NCBI GenBank assembly: GCA_024400425.1
Contig: JAKSMV010000003.1
Coordinates: 1-64,000, forward strand
Source: Bacteroidales bacterium
Lineage (GTDB): Bacteria > Bacteroidota > Bacteroidia > Bacteroidales > F082
Direction of reading: 5' to 3'
Length of the DNA stretch: 64,000 bases
In this document: piece by piece, positions 51,430-61,067 of the stretch
Position numbering within the stretch: position 1 is the first letter of the stretch
How the letters are laid out: each line of letters starts with the position of its first letter
The notes under the pieces: model-generated
Told to the model about the DNA's origin: nothing
Database searches by the model: none
Seen by the model: only the letters and a program-made list of their open reading frames with translations
Translations under genes and position numbers: made by a program

Positions 51430-52269
51430 ATGATACTAATCATCGATGCTGGCTCCACGAAGATGGAATGGGCGCTCGTTGACGGCAACGAGGTAATCCT
51501 GCGCTTTACGACCGAGGGATTCAACCCGAACTATTCCGCCCCGGAGCGTCTCTGTCTTATGCTCGAGCACCAGCTGCCCGCCATTGTGCCACCCGCCTTG
51601 CAATCCGTATATTACTATGGAACAGGATGTGGTGCGGAGAAGAACCGTCAAATGGTTGCCAGCGCTTTTCACCAGCGTTTTGCGGGTGCCGACATCCACG
51701 TGACTCACGACATGATGGCGGCTGCCCATGCCGTTTTGGGCAAGGAGAAAGGCATCGCCTGCATCTTGGGAACAGGTGCCAACTCGTGCCTTTATGACGG
51801 CGAGAAAATCGTCGAGAGAGCCGTTTCGTTAGGCTATATGGTGGGCGACGAGGGGAGCGGTGGACATATCGGTCGCGAAATCGTGAAGTCCTATTTCTAT
51901 GGTTTCATGCCCGAAGACCTGCGGCTGCAATTCAGCGAAAGATACCAACTCAATGTGGATGATTTTGTGGCACGGCTCTATCACATGGAACAGCCAAACA
52001 GTTATCTTGCATCGTTCGCTCCGTTTGCCTGCGAGCACCTCGACCATCCTTTCGTGGCCGACATTTGCCACCATTGTTTCGATGCTTTCATCCAAGCTTT
52101 CGTCTGCCGTTATGGAGAATATAAAACATTGAAAGTTAGTTTTGTAGGTTCCGTTGCATATCATTTCAAGGACATCTTGGAATCCTGCCTGGCAGGTCGC
52201 GACATCGTCATGGACAATGTACTTCAGACACCGATGGAGGGCTTGGTGAAGTACCATGCATTGGATTAA
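51430..52269 (+). CDS. BadF/BadG-type ATPase, probable N-acetylglucosamine kinase
   Basis: 279 residues of the actin/hexokinase ATPase fold. PHOSPHATE-1 is ILIIDAGSTKMEWALVDG, PHOSPHATE-2 region is IACILGTGANSCLYDG, and a GDEGSGGHIGRE loop follows. This pattern is that of mammalian-type GlcNAc kinases and the BadF/BadG family. In Bacteroidota the likely role is phosphorylation of N-acetylhexosamines released from glycans or cell wall. No sugar operon partner is adjacent. Confidence 0.83.
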   Translation: MILIIDAGSTKMEWALVDGNEVILRFTTEGFNPNYSAPERLCLMLEHQLPAIVPPALQSVYYYGTGCGAEKNRQMVASAFHQRFAGADIHVTHDMMAAAHAVLGKEKGIACILGTGANSCLYDGEKIVERAVSLGYMVGDEGSGGHIGREIVKSYFYGFMPEDLRLQFSERYQLNVDDFVARLYHMEQPNSYLASFAPFACEHLDHPFVADICHHCFDAFIQAFVCRYGEYKTLKVSFVGSVAYHFKDILESCLAGRDIVMDNVLQTPMEGLVKYHALD

Positions 52270-52313
52270 TTTGAATTAATTTGAAAATTTATTTGACATC
52301 CGAAAAATTGTAC

Positions 52314-52321
52314 TATTTTTG
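52314..52321 (+). promoter_or_regulatory. Promoter of the DUF349 gene
   Basis: TATTTTTG with TTTG at 52292-52295, 18 bp upstream; leader of about 60 nt to the ATG at 52385. Confidence 0.7.
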
Positions 52322-52384
52322 CGCGGTTTATAACGTACTTATATCGAGGTTAACGCCTCTGATAACACTTTAAATTAAATTGAA

Positions 52385-54346
52385 ATGGATAACAACGAAC
52401 AACTTAATCAAGATTCCCCAAAGATGGAAGGAATTGAGAATGAAAACATTGCACAGAACAATGTGAAACAAGCCATCAGTGCTGACGACAAGAACACAAT
52501 CATCAATCTGATTCAACCCAACACACTGCCAGGTAAGGTGACAATTGAGGTCAAGACCTGGGAACAAGGTCAAGAAGAAGAGATGATGCCAATGGCTGAC
52601 GAGAACGAAGAGGAAGAAGAACTGCTTGAAGAAAGCACCGACTTGGATGGTCTGAATAAGTTGCAACTCGTTGAAATGCTTGAAGAAGTCGTCCAAAACG
52701 ACGATTTGCAAGCCATCAAGGATAAAGTGGCAGCCATCCGCCTCCATTTCAACAAACTGAACAAGGAAGATTTCGACAACGAACTTCAGCTTTTCATCCA
52801 AAATGGTGGCGCTTCCGACGATTTCAAGCGCGCTGAGGACCCACTCGAAATCCGATTCAACGAGGCTTTCGGCATCTTCAAGGCAAAACGCGCCAAGCAA
52901 AACGAGAATCTCGAAATCGAAAAACAAGAAAACCTTGTCAAGAAGCAAGGCATCCTCGAAGAACTGAAACTGGTTATCGCTTCGGAAGAGACTTTGAAGA
53001 AGACTTACGACGACTTCAAAGCCCTGCAAGACCGTTGGAAGGAAATCGGTCCAGTGCCTGCAACTGAGAACGCAAACCTATGGAACTCATATCATTTCCT
53101 CGTTGAGCAATTCTTCGACAAAGTGCGTATCGGCCGCGAACTCCGTGACCTTGACATGAAGAAGAACCTTGACGCCAAGATTGCCCTGTGCGAACAAGCC
53201 GAGGAACTGCTGAACGAAAAATCGCTGACCAAGGCCTTCAAGGCACTGCAGAAACTTCACGACGACTGGAAAGAAGTAGGCCCTGTTCCACAAGACAAAA
53301 AAGACGAAATCTGGGAACGCTTCAAAGGCGCAACCGACAAGATCAACCAAATCCGTCGCGAGCACTATTCAAAACTCCAAGAAGAACAAAACGCTAATCT
53401 CGCAACCAAGACCGCTTTGTGCGAAAAGGCTGAAGAGATTGTAAACGAAGACTATACAAGCGTGAATGCTTGGACGAAGAAGTCGGAAGAACTTTCCGAA
53501 CTACTCAAAGTCTGGAAGACCGTCGGACTCGCTTCCAAGAAAGACAACGAAGAAATCTGGACTCGTTTCAAGGGTGCCATGGACTCGTTCTTCAATAAGA
53601 AGAAGGAATACTTCTCCACTCTGAAAGACCAACAGACCGAAAACCTCGAACGCAAGACCCAACTCTGCATCGAGGCCGAAGCACTGATGGAATCGACCGA
53701 ATGGAAGAAGGCTGCCGAACAACTGAAGAGACTGCAAGAAGAATGGAAGACCATCGGCCCTGTGCCAAAGCGCCACACCGACAAGATCTGGAAGCGTTTC
53801 CGCGCTGCTTGCGACACCTTCTTCAACCGCAAGAACGAACACTTCAGCGGCATCAAGAGCGAAGAAAACGACAACCTCGAAGCCAAGAAAGCCCTGCTTG
53901 AGGAAATCAAGGCGTTCCAACTGACAAGCAACCGCAACGAAAACATGGAAGCCATTAAGGCCTTCCAAAAGCGTTGGATTGAAATCGGCCATGTGCCAAT
54001 GAAGATGAAAGAAGCCATCAATGGCGAATACCGCAAGATTATCGACAACCTGTTCGACACCATGCGCAAGAACCAAAACGAGGCTTCCACATCAGAATTC
54101 CGCGAGATGCTCGAAAGCATGAAGGAAGATCCTGAAGGTGGCGAAAAGATCAGAAGAGAACGCAACACCTTGCAAAACAAGATTCAGAAGTTGCGCGATG
54201 AGATTGCTGTCCTCGAAAACAACATCGGATTCTTCTCCAACAGCAAGAACTCCGAACTCATGCGTGCCGAATACGAAAAGAAAATCAACAAGGCAAAGAA
54301 CGACCTCAAAGTCTTGGAAGCCAAACTGAAAATGGCTGAGGACTAA
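52385..54346 (+). CDS. DUF349 repeat protein
   Basis: 653 residues. After an acidic N-terminal region (about 1-120) come five DUF349 units of about 75 residues, each with a W.E(I/V)GPVP-like turn (WKEIGPVPATE, WKEVGPVPQDK, WKTVGLASKKD, WKTIGPVPKRH, WIEIGHVPMKM) and a long helix ending FF or NR.EH. A coiled coil closes the protein (about 595-653). It is strongly helical and charged. Such proteins are widespread in Bacteroidota but have no established function. High codon bias suggests strong expression. Confidence 0.86.
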   Translation: MDNNEQLNQDSPKMEGIENENIAQNNVKQAISADDKNTIINLIQPNTLPGKVTIEVKTWEQGQEEEMMPMADENEEEEELLEESTDLDGLNKLQLVEMLEEVVQNDDLQAIKDKVAAIRLHFNKLNKEDFDNELQLFIQNGGASDDFKRAEDPLEIRFNEAFGIFKAKRAKQNENLEIEKQENLVKKQGILEELKLVIASEETLKKTYDDFKALQDRWKEIGPVPATENANLWNSYHFLVEQFFDKVRIGRELRDLDMKKNLDAKIALCEQAEELLNEKSLTKAFKALQKLHDDWKEVGPVPQDKKDEIWERFKGATDKINQIRREHYSKLQEEQNANLATKTALCEKAEEIVNEDYTSVNAWTKKSEELSELLKVWKTVGLASKKDNEEIWTRFKGAMDSFFNKKKEYFSTLKDQQTENLERKTQLCIEAEALMESTEWKKAAEQLKRLQEEWKTIGPVPKRHTDKIWKRFRAACDTFFNRKNEHFSGIKSEENDNLEAKKALLEEIKAFQLTSNRNENMEAIKAFQKRWIEIGHVPMKMKEAINGEYRKIIDNLFDTMRKNQNEASTSEFREMLESMKEDPEGGEKIRRERNTLQNKIQKLRDEIAVLENNIGFFSNSKNSELMRAEYEKKINKAKNDLKVLEAKLKMAED

Positions 54347-54370
54347 TGAGATGAAACGTCTATAGAAAGG

Positions 54371-54398
54371 AAAGCACCTCGCAAGGGGTGCTTTTTCT
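54371..54398 (+). terminator. Rho-independent terminator of the DUF349 gene
   Basis: AAAGCACC pairs with GGTGCTTT with extra inner pairs around GCAA; a long T-rich tract follows. Confidence 0.9.
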
Positions 54399-54429
54399 TT
54401 TTTCTTTTCTTTTTTTGGTTTTTTATTTC

Positions 54430-54437
54430 TATTTTTG
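54430..54437 (+). promoter_or_regulatory. -7 element (TATTTTTG) of the transketolase operon
   Basis: TAnnTTTG match, 32 bp before the ATG at 54470. Confidence 0.65.
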
Positions 54438-54469
54438 CCGCATAAAACAAACTATTTATAATCATAAAT

Positions 54470-55312
54470 ATGACAATTCAAGAACTTGAAAGAACAGCCT
54501 CACAGGTGCGCCGCGACATCATTCGCATGGTGCATGGTTGCCAATCAGGTCATCCGGGCGGTTCTTTGGGTGCCACCGATATTGTGACAGCCCTTTATTT
54601 TGACCAAATGCAAATCGACCCTGCCAATTTCCGCATGGATGGAGTAGGGGAAGACATGTTTTTCCTTTCCAACGGCCACATCAGTCCGATGTTCTACAGC
54701 ATCTTGGCTCACCGCGGCTATTTCCCCGTCAGCGAGTTGGCTACCTTCCGCCGTCTTGGAACGCGCCTGCAAGGCCATCCTACTACTGCTGAAGGACTTC
54801 CTGGCGTGCGCATTGCCAGCGGTTCGTTGGGGCAAGGCTTGTCGGTTGCCGTTGGTGCAGCACAAGCCAAACGCCTGAATGGCGACAAGCATCTCGTTTT
54901 CGTCCTCATGGGCGATGGTGAGCAGGAAGAAGGTCAGATTTGGGAAGCAGCCATGTATGCTCCTGCAAAAGGCGTCGATAACCTGGTTGCTATCATCGAC
55001 TACAATAAAAAGCAAATCGATGGCTCGACCGACGATGTGATGAACCTTGGCGACATGCGCGCCAAATACGAAGCTTTCGGCTGGGACGTCATCGAAATTG
55101 ATGGCAACAACATGCAAGCCATAGTCAACGCATTGAATCTGGCTCGCGAAAACGCACATCAAGGCAACCCACAACTCATCCTCGCTCACACCGAGATGGG
55201 CATGGGCGTCGATTTCATGATGGGCACACACAAATGGCACGGCTCGGCACCTAACGACGAACAAGCCGCCAACGCATTGTCACAATTGGAAGAAACTTTA
55301 GGAGATTATTGA
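54470..55312 (+). CDS. Transketolase, N-terminal (TPP-binding) subunit
   Basis: 280 residues. Contains [45 protein letters not shown] and the thiamine-pyrophosphate motif [16 protein letters not shown], ending NKKQIDG. This is the first half of the split transketolase common in Bacteroidota and archaea; it acts with the next gene product in the pentose phosphate pathway. The C subunit starts 2 bp after this stop. Confidence 0.93.
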   Translation: MTIQELERTASQVRRDIIRMVHGCQSGHPGGSLGATDIVTALYFDQMQIDPANFRMDGVGEDMFFLSNGHISPMFYSILAHRGYFPVSELATFRRLGTRLQGHPTTAEGLPGVRIASGSLGQGLSVAVGAAQAKRLNGDKHLVFVLMGDGEQEEGQIWEAAMYAPAKGVDNLVAIIDYNKKQIDGSTDDVMNLGDMRAKYEAFGWDVIEIDGNNMQAIVNALNLARENAHQGNPQLILAHTEMGMGVDFMMGTHKWHGSAPNDEQAANALSQLEETLGDY

Positions 55313-55314
55313 TT

Positions 55315-56265
55315 ATGGATTTCACAATACAAAACAACAAAGATACAAGATCGGGATTTGGCGAAGGTCTGCTTGAAGCGGGTCGCCGCAACCCGAAAGT
55401 GGTGGCTTTTTGTGCCGACCTCACTGGCTCATTGAAGATGGGCGATTTCGCAAAGGAATTCCCGGAGCGCTTTTTTCAGACAGGCATTGCCGAAGCCAAC
55501 ATGATTGACATGGCAGCAGGCATGGCCTTGAGTGGTTTTGTTCCGTTCACAGGAACCTTTGCAGCCTTCTCAACAGGTCGCGTCTATGACCAAATCCGTC
55601 AGAGCGTGGCCTATTCCAACAAGAATGTGAAGATTGCGGCTTCTCACGCTGGCGTTACGCTTGGCGAAGACGGTGCCACACACCAGATTCTGGAAGACAT
55701 CGGCCTGATGAAGATGCTGCCTAACATGACGGTCATCGTTCCTTGCGATTTCAACCAGACGAAGGCCGCTACCATTGCTGCGGCTGAATACGATGGTCCT
55801 GTCTATCTGCGTTTTGGCCGTCCGAAAGTACCGAACTTCACTCCTGTTGACGAGAAATTTGAAATCGGCAAAGCCCAAATGCTGCAAGAAGGTACCGACG
55901 TAACCATCTTCGCTTGTGGTCACCTCGTGTGGAAAGCCGTTCAGGCGCTCCCAATCCTGAAAGAAATGGGCATCAACGCCGAGTTGATTAACATTCACAC
56001 CATCAAGCCTTTGGATGTGGAAGCCGTTTTGAAATCGGTTGCAAAGACAAAGTGCGTCGTCACGGCAGAAGAACACCAACGCAATGGTGGTCTTGGCGAT
56101 AGCATAGCCCAAGTTTTGGCCATGAACAATCCTTGCCCGATGGAAATGGTGGCTGTCAATGACGTGTTCGGACAAAGCGGAACGCCCGACGAACTGCTGA
56201 AAGCCTATCATCTCGATACGCCCGACATCGTCGAGGCCGTCAAGAAAGTCATAGCAAGAAAATAA
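55315..56265 (+). CDS. Transketolase, C-terminal subunit
   Basis: 316 residues: the pyrimidine-binding and C-terminal domains. It shows [13 protein letters not shown], the [15 protein letters not shown] segment with the catalytic glutamate, [15 protein letters not shown] and, at the end, [23 protein letters not shown] 55315 is used; an upstream TTG at 55309 overlaps the previous stop and adds only two residues. Forms the active enzyme with the preceding subunit. Confidence 0.93.
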   Translation: MDFTIQNNKDTRSGFGEGLLEAGRRNPKVVAFCADLTGSLKMGDFAKEFPERFFQTGIAEANMIDMAAGMALSGFVPFTGTFAAFSTGRVYDQIRQSVAYSNKNVKIAASHAGVTLGEDGATHQILEDIGLMKMLPNMTVIVPCDFNQTKAATIAAAEYDGPVYLRFGRPKVPNFTPVDEKFEIGKAQMLQEGTDVTIFACGHLVWKAVQALPILKEMGINAELINIHTIKPLDVEAVLKSVAKTKCVVTAEEHQRNGGLGDSIAQVLAMNNPCPMEMVAVNDVFGQSGTPDELLKAYHLDTPDIVEAVKKVIARK

Positions 56266-56279
56266 ATACGATACAATTC

Positions 56280-56339
56280 TAACCGAACAAATCCAAAAGG
56301 ACCAGGAAAGATTAGTCTCGATTTGGGTTTGTTCGGTTA
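56280..56339. repeat. 18-bp hairpin between transketolase and alkaline phosphatase genes
   Basis: 56280-56297 (TAACCGAACAAATCCAAA) pairs with 56322-56339 with one G-T pair; loop of 24 nt. No T-run follows, so it is not a standard terminator, and it ends 39 bp before the phosphatase start, so it may act on that gene's message or be a mobile palindrome. Confidence 0.7.
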
Positions 56340-56378
56340 ATGAATGAACCTTCTAATATGGTAACCATGAATATAATA

Positions 56379-57530
56379 ATGAAAATTTCGTTCATCACCT
56401 TGGCATTGGTGAGTTCGGTTTCGTGTCAACAAAAAGAAGAGCCTAAAGAAGAGCCTAAAGCATTGAATGTCATCTATATGATTGGCGATGGTATGTCGTT
56501 GCCACAGGTTTTTGGAACCATGATTGCCACCGGACAAGACTTGGTATTCAGCGAGTTTCCGTACACAGGCATTGTTGATACCCGTTCGGCAAGCAATGTC
56601 ATCACCGATTCGTCGGCTAGTGGCACGGCCTTGGCATGCGGCAAGAAGACCAAGAACGGCATGGTCGGTATGGATGTCGATAGCGTGGCTATGGAATCGG
56701 TTCTCGACATCATGGCCCAGCAAGGCAAATCAACTGGTTTTGTGGTTACTTGTGGTGTCACTCACGCTACTCCTGCCGTGTTTTATGCCAATGAGCTGAA
56801 GCGTTCCAACTATGAAGCAATCGCCATGCAGATGGCTGAGTCTGAATACCTGAATGTGGCCATCGGTGGTGGCATGAAACACTTCACACAACGCAAAGAC
56901 AGTCTCGACCTCGTTGATAGAATGGTGAACGAACTCGGTTGGAAAGTCTATGACACCCTTGCCGACATCGATACAACTTGCCAGAGATATGCAGTCATGG
57001 CAGCAGAAGATCACATGCCTAAAAGTTCGGACCGCGGCGATTTCCTTGCTCGTGGTGTGAAGACCGCCCTTGCAACCCTCAACGACAACGCCAATGGCTT
57101 CTTCCTAATGGTGGAAGGCTCGCAGATTGATTTCGCTGCTCATGCCAACGATTCGTCCTTCCTGGTAGATGAAGTGATGGATTTCAATAATGCCATCAAA
57201 GTGGCTCTCGATTATGCCAAAACACACGAGAACACGCTTCTCGTCGTTACGGCTGACCATGAAACGGGCGGTTTGACCCTCATTGACCCTAAAGGACATT
57301 ATGCAGATCCGGCTTTCCGTTTCTCTACGTATAGCCACACATGTTTGCCCGTCATGGTTTATGCCTACGGTACTGGCGCTGAACAATTTACGGGTTGGAT
57401 GCAGAATTCCGACTTGAAAAACAAGATTTTGAATGCTTGCGGCATTGGAATCGAGCAACAGGCTGAAAACATGGATTCCATTCCACAAATTGCGCCTGTC
57501 AAAGCCAATTTCGATACTAAACCTGAATAA
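56379..57530 (+). CDS. Alkaline phosphatase, lipoprotein
   Basis: 383 residues of the PhoA-type family. ATG 56379 is chosen because it gives a lipoprotein signal (ISFITLALVSSVSC). Active-site motifs: MIGDGMSLPQ (metal Asp), VITDSSASGTALACG with the nucleophile Ser in DSSAS, THATPAVF, MVEGSQIDFAAHAND and VVTADHETGG. It would release phosphate from organic esters in the periplasm or at the surface. The next gene starts 17 bp later. Confidence 0.93.
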   Translation: MKISFITLALVSSVSCQQKEEPKEEPKALNVIYMIGDGMSLPQVFGTMIATGQDLVFSEFPYTGIVDTRSASNVITDSSASGTALACGKKTKNGMVGMDVDSVAMESVLDIMAQQGKSTGFVVTCGVTHATPAVFYANELKRSNYEAIAMQMAESEYLNVAIGGGMKHFTQRKDSLDLVDRMVNELGWKVYDTLADIDTTCQRYAVMAAEDHMPKSSDRGDFLARGVKTALATLNDNANGFFLMVEGSQIDFAAHANDSSFLVDEVMDFNNAIKVALDYAKTHENTLLVVTADHETGGLTLIDPKGHYADPAFRFSTYSHTCLPVMVYAYGTGAEQFTGWMQNSDLKNKILNACGIGIEQQAENMDSIPQIAPVKANFDTKPE

Positions 57531-57547
57531 AAAGCGTTGAAGAGAAC

Positions 57548-59497
57548 ATGAAGCTGTCTATTGTCATTGTCAACTATAATGTCGAGTATTTCCTCGAGCA
57601 ATGCCTCTATTCAGTGCGTCGCGCCTTGCAAGACATTGAAGGTGAAGTGTTTGTGATTGACAACAATTCAGTTGACGGCTCATTGAAAATGTTGGCACAG
57701 AAGTTCCCTGAGGTGAAGATCATCGCCAACAAGGAAAATGTTGGCTTTAGCCGTGCCAACAATCAAGCGATTCGTATCTCGACAGGCGAATATGTCTTGC
57801 TTCTCAATCCCGATACCGTTGTCGAGGACGACACCTTTTCGAAGTGCATCAACTTTATGGATAGTCATCCCGATGCGGGCGGCTTGGGTGTGAAGATGGT
57901 AGATGGCAAAGGTAACTTCTTGCCCGAATCGAAACGCGGACTGCCTACGCCTGCCGCAGCGTTCTATAAGATGTTCGGCTTGGCCAAGCTCTTTCCACAT
58001 TCCAAACGTTTCGCCCATTACTACATGGGACATCTCTCCAACGACGAGACCAACGAATGTGAGATTCTGGCTGGTGCCTACATGTTGATGCGTCGCGAAA
58101 CATTAGACAAAGTCGGTCTTCTTGACGAGACCTTCTTCATGTATGGCGAGGACATCGACCTCTCGTATCGCATCACTTTGGGAGGCTACAAAAACTACTA
58201 TTTCCCAGAGACACGCATCATACATTATAAAGGGGAGAGCACCAAGAAGACAAGCGTGAACTATGTCTTTGTCTTTTATCGTGCCATGGAAATCTTCGCC
58301 AAGAAACACTTTGGCAAAAAATGGGCTTCGTCGTTCTCTTTCCTTATTAATATGGCCATCTATTTCAAGGCATTCCTGGCCTTGGTGTCGCAGTTTTTCC
58401 ACAAGGCGGCAGTTCCTTTCCTCGATGCCGTGCTGGGATATGGTGGCCTGGCTACGATAAGCTACTTCTGGGGTCATGCACGAATCTACGAAGTAGGTAC
58501 TTATCCGCCTATTTTGTTTGCAGCAGTTTTGCCAGTCTATATCTTGATTTGGCTTGCTTGCGTCTATTTCTCAGGAGGTTACGACAAACCGTATAACATA
58601 GGGAAAAGCTTGTTTGGTGTGGCAATAGGTAGTGCCGTTGTCTTGGTCTTGTATGCCTTGTTGCCCGAAAGCATGCGTTTCTCAAGAGCCTTAATCTTGT
58701 TCGGGATGCTGTGGTTGGCCGTTGTGATGTCGGTCATCAGGAGTGTCGGAATATTGTTAGGCAACGATTCGTTCCAATCGCGCAAGACGGTGAAGAAACG
58801 TTTCCTGGTGATTGGCAGCCCCGAAGAGACGCAACGCGTTGAGACTTTGCTCGATAGCACTTCCATCAAGCCTGATTTTGTCGGATTGGTCTATAGCGAG
58901 ACACAGGGTGAAGCGCCTGAAGGCTTCATTGGCAATATGACGCAAGTGCCCGACATCATCCAAATCTACAAGATTACGGAAGTCATTTTCTGCTCGAAGG
59001 ATGTGCCGCATCAAGTCATCATCGACAAGATGGTGGATTGGCACGACTTCAATGTGGATTACAAGATTGCACCCGAAGACAGTCTCTCCATCATAGGAAG
59101 CAACAGCATCAATACCCGTGGCGACCTTTATACTGTTGACATTAAAGCCATTGACACCACATCGAACCGACGTAACAAACGGCTTTTCGATGTGTTGGTA
59201 AGCTTCTTCAGCATCCTGTTTTGGCTGCCTTTGGCCTTGATGGTGAAGAAACCGTGGCAATTCCTGAAAAACGCTGTCAAGGTTTTGTTTGGTCGCCGCA
59301 CATGGGTTGGCTATTGTCCACAAGCCGATGATTCACAGAAACTTCCAAAGATTAGAATGGGGATTTTTAATCCCGCATCGCATTTAGAAGAAAACGGCAC
59401 AGCCGACGCCACCTTCTACAATCAGCTAAATTTACTGTACGCCCGCGACTACACGGTCTGGAAAGACGCTGAGATTTTTTTCAAATCATTACGTTAA
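57548..59497 (+). CDS. Glycosyltransferase family 2 fused to a sugar-transferase-like C-terminal region
   Basis: 649 residues. Residues 1-240 are a GT2 domain (LSIVIVNYNVEYFLEQCL, VIDNNSVDGSL, LLNPDTVVEDD, FFMYGEDIDLSYRI). Four hydrophobic segments follow (about 270-410), then a Rossmann-like segment (KKRFLVIGSPEETQRVE, near 415-540), and from about 545 a stretch (RNKRLFDVLVSFFSILFW, then GRRTWVGYCP) resembling the start of polyprenyl-phosphate sugar transferases. The final catalytic part of that family is not evident, so the C-terminal half may be regulatory or structural. Likely adds sugars to surface polysaccharide or lipid-linked glycans. Confidence 0.83.
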   Translation: MKLSIVIVNYNVEYFLEQCLYSVRRALQDIEGEVFVIDNNSVDGSLKMLAQKFPEVKIIANKENVGFSRANNQAIRISTGEYVLLLNPDTVVEDDTFSKCINFMDSHPDAGGLGVKMVDGKGNFLPESKRGLPTPAAAFYKMFGLAKLFPHSKRFAHYYMGHLSNDETNECEILAGAYMLMRRETLDKVGLLDETFFMYGEDIDLSYRITLGGYKNYYFPETRIIHYKGESTKKTSVNYVFVFYRAMEIFAKKHFGKKWASSFSFLINMAIYFKAFLALVSQFFHKAAVPFLDAVLGYGGLATISYFWGHARIYEVGTYPPILFAAVLPVYILIWLACVYFSGGYDKPYNIGKSLFGVAIGSAVVLVLYALLPESMRFSRALILFGMLWLAVVMSVIRSVGILLGNDSFQSRKTVKKRFLVIGSPEETQRVETLLDSTSIKPDFVGLVYSETQGEAPEGFIGNMTQVPDIIQIYKITEVIFCSKDVPHQVIIDKMVDWHDFNVDYKIAPEDSLSIIGSNSINTRGDLYTVDIKAIDTTSNRRNKRLFDVLVSFFSILFWLPLALMVKKPWQFLKNAVKVLFGRRTWVGYCPQADDSQKLPKIRMGIFNPASHLEENGTADATFYNQLNLLYARDYTVWKDAEIFFKSLR

Positions 59498-59525
59498 TGT
59501 AGAGACGCGCCATGACGCGTCTCTA
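59498..59525. repeat. Dispersed palindromic repeat, copy B
   Basis: TGTAGAGACGCGCCATGACG and onward to CTCTA, starting right after the glycosyltransferase stop codon. Same family as 47677-47706. Confidence 0.85.
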
Positions 59526-59533
59526 ATTATTAT

Positions 59534-59562
59534 CTAGAGACGTGCCATGGCGCGTCTCTACA
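59534..59562. repeat. Dispersed palindromic repeat, copy C
   Basis: CTAGAGACGTGCCATGGCGC and onward to TCTACA, 8 bp after copy B. Its last 28 bases are identical to the corresponding bases of copy A. Confidence 0.85.
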
Positions 59563-59573
59563 AGGGAGATAGA

Positions 59574-60989
59574 TTATCTCGCATGATGGAAACCATCGAC
59601 CTTCTGCCAGTCGCCGCGGGTGAAATCTGGCATGGAAACTGGCATTCCGCCATTCTCGATAGAAGCCGACGACAGTTCGCCGAGGCACGACCATTCGGCA
59701 GCGTCATACACGTCTTCATCCAGAGGAAGACCATGATGCAAACAGTAAATCAAGCGATAGTCCATGATGAAATCCATGCCACCATGACCGCCCACTTCCT
59801 TGGCCTTGGTTTCGATTTCCTTGGCGATAGGAGGGAGGTAAGCCGACATCAGCGTGTCGCGCAGCCATGCCGGGGCAAAGCCATGAGGAGAGATTGACCC
59901 GTGATTTTCAGGCAGCAATTCTTCTGGCAGGTTTTCTTCTTTTACGGTGAAACCTTCAATCGGGTATTTGTTGGCAAAACCTTCAGTACCTGTAAGTTGA
60001 TAGAGTCGATTGTAAGGACGTGGGGTATAGACGTTGTGCTCAATGAGCAAGGTCTTTCCCAATTCGGTCTGTATCATCGTAGTCTGCATGTCGCCTTCGG
60101 CAAATTCCTCAGTTCCCATCTTTTCCTTGCCGAGTTTTTTGCCATTGATGGAAGGTGTGGTCATGGCCACGAGGGTCTTCATGCGGTCGCCGCGATGGAT
60201 GTTAAAGGCTTGGCAGAGAGGTCCTAAGCCGTGAGTCGGATAAACATCACCGCCATGTTTCTGGTTGAAATCGAGGCGCCAATTTTCGTAATACTCGTTC
60301 CAATATGGTTCAAGATTGTGGATATAGGCACCCTCGCCATGAATCAGTTCGCCAAACAGACCTTGTTGGGCCATGTTGAGAGCGGTGAGTTCGAAGAAGT
60401 CGTAGCAGCAGTTTTCGAGCATCATGCAATGGCGTTGAGTCTGTTCAGCCACATCGACGAGTTGCCAGCATTCCTCAATGGACGTGGCAGCTGGCACTTC
60501 AACGGCGACATGCTTTCCGTGCTGCATGGCATAGACGGCCATCGGCACATGAGTCTGCCAGTTAGTGCAGATATACACCAGGTCGATGTCGTCGCGTTCG
60601 CAAAGTTCCTTGTAGGCATCGCGACCCACATAGGCCTCAGCGCGAGGCAATCCTTTGGCTTCCAAGATGTCGGTTTGGACTTTCTCCACGCGGTCGGCTT
60701 CGATGTCGCACAAAGCCACCACCGTGACGCCATCAATATAAGTCATGCGGTCAACGGCATCAGGTCCACGCATACCCAAACCGATGAAGCCAATACGCAC
60801 GTTATCAATAGGATCGACAGCCAGTTGCAATACGCTTTGCTGCCCTTCAACGCGTTGCGGTTCGTCGAAGACGATGGTATTGCCAACAATGCGGTAGCTT
60901 TTCGTTTCTGTTGCAGTCTCTTTTCCGTTGCACGACACCATGCAAAGAATCATGGCGACGGCGATAAAGTGTAGAAGGCGGTGTGTCAT
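59574..60989 (-). CDS. GH109-family alpha-N-acetylgalactosaminidase-like lipoprotein
   Basis: 471 residues. Lipoprotein signal (VAMILCMVSC, Cys near residue 20). The NAD-binding domain has IGFIGLGMRG and GKHVAVEVPAATSIEECW. The catalytic region has MLENCCYDFFELTALNM, GELIHGEGAYIHNLEP and YPTHGLGP, and the end has GHGGMDFIMDYRLI, DVYDAAEWSC and MPDFTRGDW. This series matches GH109 glycosidases, which use NAD+ to cleave alpha-GalNAc, over ordinary Gfo/Idh/MocA dehydrogenases. It is a lipoprotein, consistent with attack on mucin-type O-glycans. The -7 element is at 61011. Confidence 0.88.
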   Translation of the reverse strand: MTHRLLHFIAVAMILCMVSCNGKETATETKSYRIVGNTIVFDEPQRVEGQQSVLQLAVDPIDNVRIGFIGLGMRGPDAVDRMTYIDGVTVVALCDIEADRVEKVQTDILEAKGLPRAEAYVGRDAYKELCERDDIDLVYICTNWQTHVPMAVYAMQHGKHVAVEVPAATSIEECWQLVDVAEQTQRHCMMLENCCYDFFELTALNMAQQGLFGELIHGEGAYIHNLEPYWNEYYENWRLDFNQKHGGDVYPTHGLGPLCQAFNIHRGDRMKTLVAMTTPSINGKKLGKEKMGTEEFAEGDMQTTMIQTELGKTLLIEHNVYTPRPYNRLYQLTGTEGFANKYPIEGFTVKEENLPEELLPENHGSISPHGFAPAWLRDTLMSAYLPPIAKEIETKAKEVGGHGGMDFIMDYRLIYCLHHGLPLDEDVYDAAEWSCLGELSSASIENGGMPVSMPDFTRGDWQKVDGFHHAR

Positions 60990-61010
60990 AATAAATTGAA
61001 TTTGATGCTA

Positions 61011-61018
61011 CAAAAGTA
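61011..61018 (-). promoter_or_regulatory. -7 element (TACTTTTG) of the GH109 gene
   Basis: Minus-strand match 21 bp before the ATG at 60989. Confidence 0.6.
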
Positions 61019-61027
61019 TAAAATTTC

Positions 61028-61035
61028 TATCTTTG
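61028..61035 (+). promoter_or_regulatory. -7 element (TATCTTTG) of nadE
   Basis: Plus-strand match 32 bp before the ATG at 61068. Confidence 0.65.
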
Positions 61036-61067
61036 CAAGGATGAATTAAATAAAAGCAAATTGTAAC

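Noticed and set aside
59574..60989. Ordinary Gfo/Idh/MocA dehydrogenase
   Set aside because: Lipoprotein signal and the YPTHGLGP, GHGGMD and PDFTRG motifs fit GH109 better.
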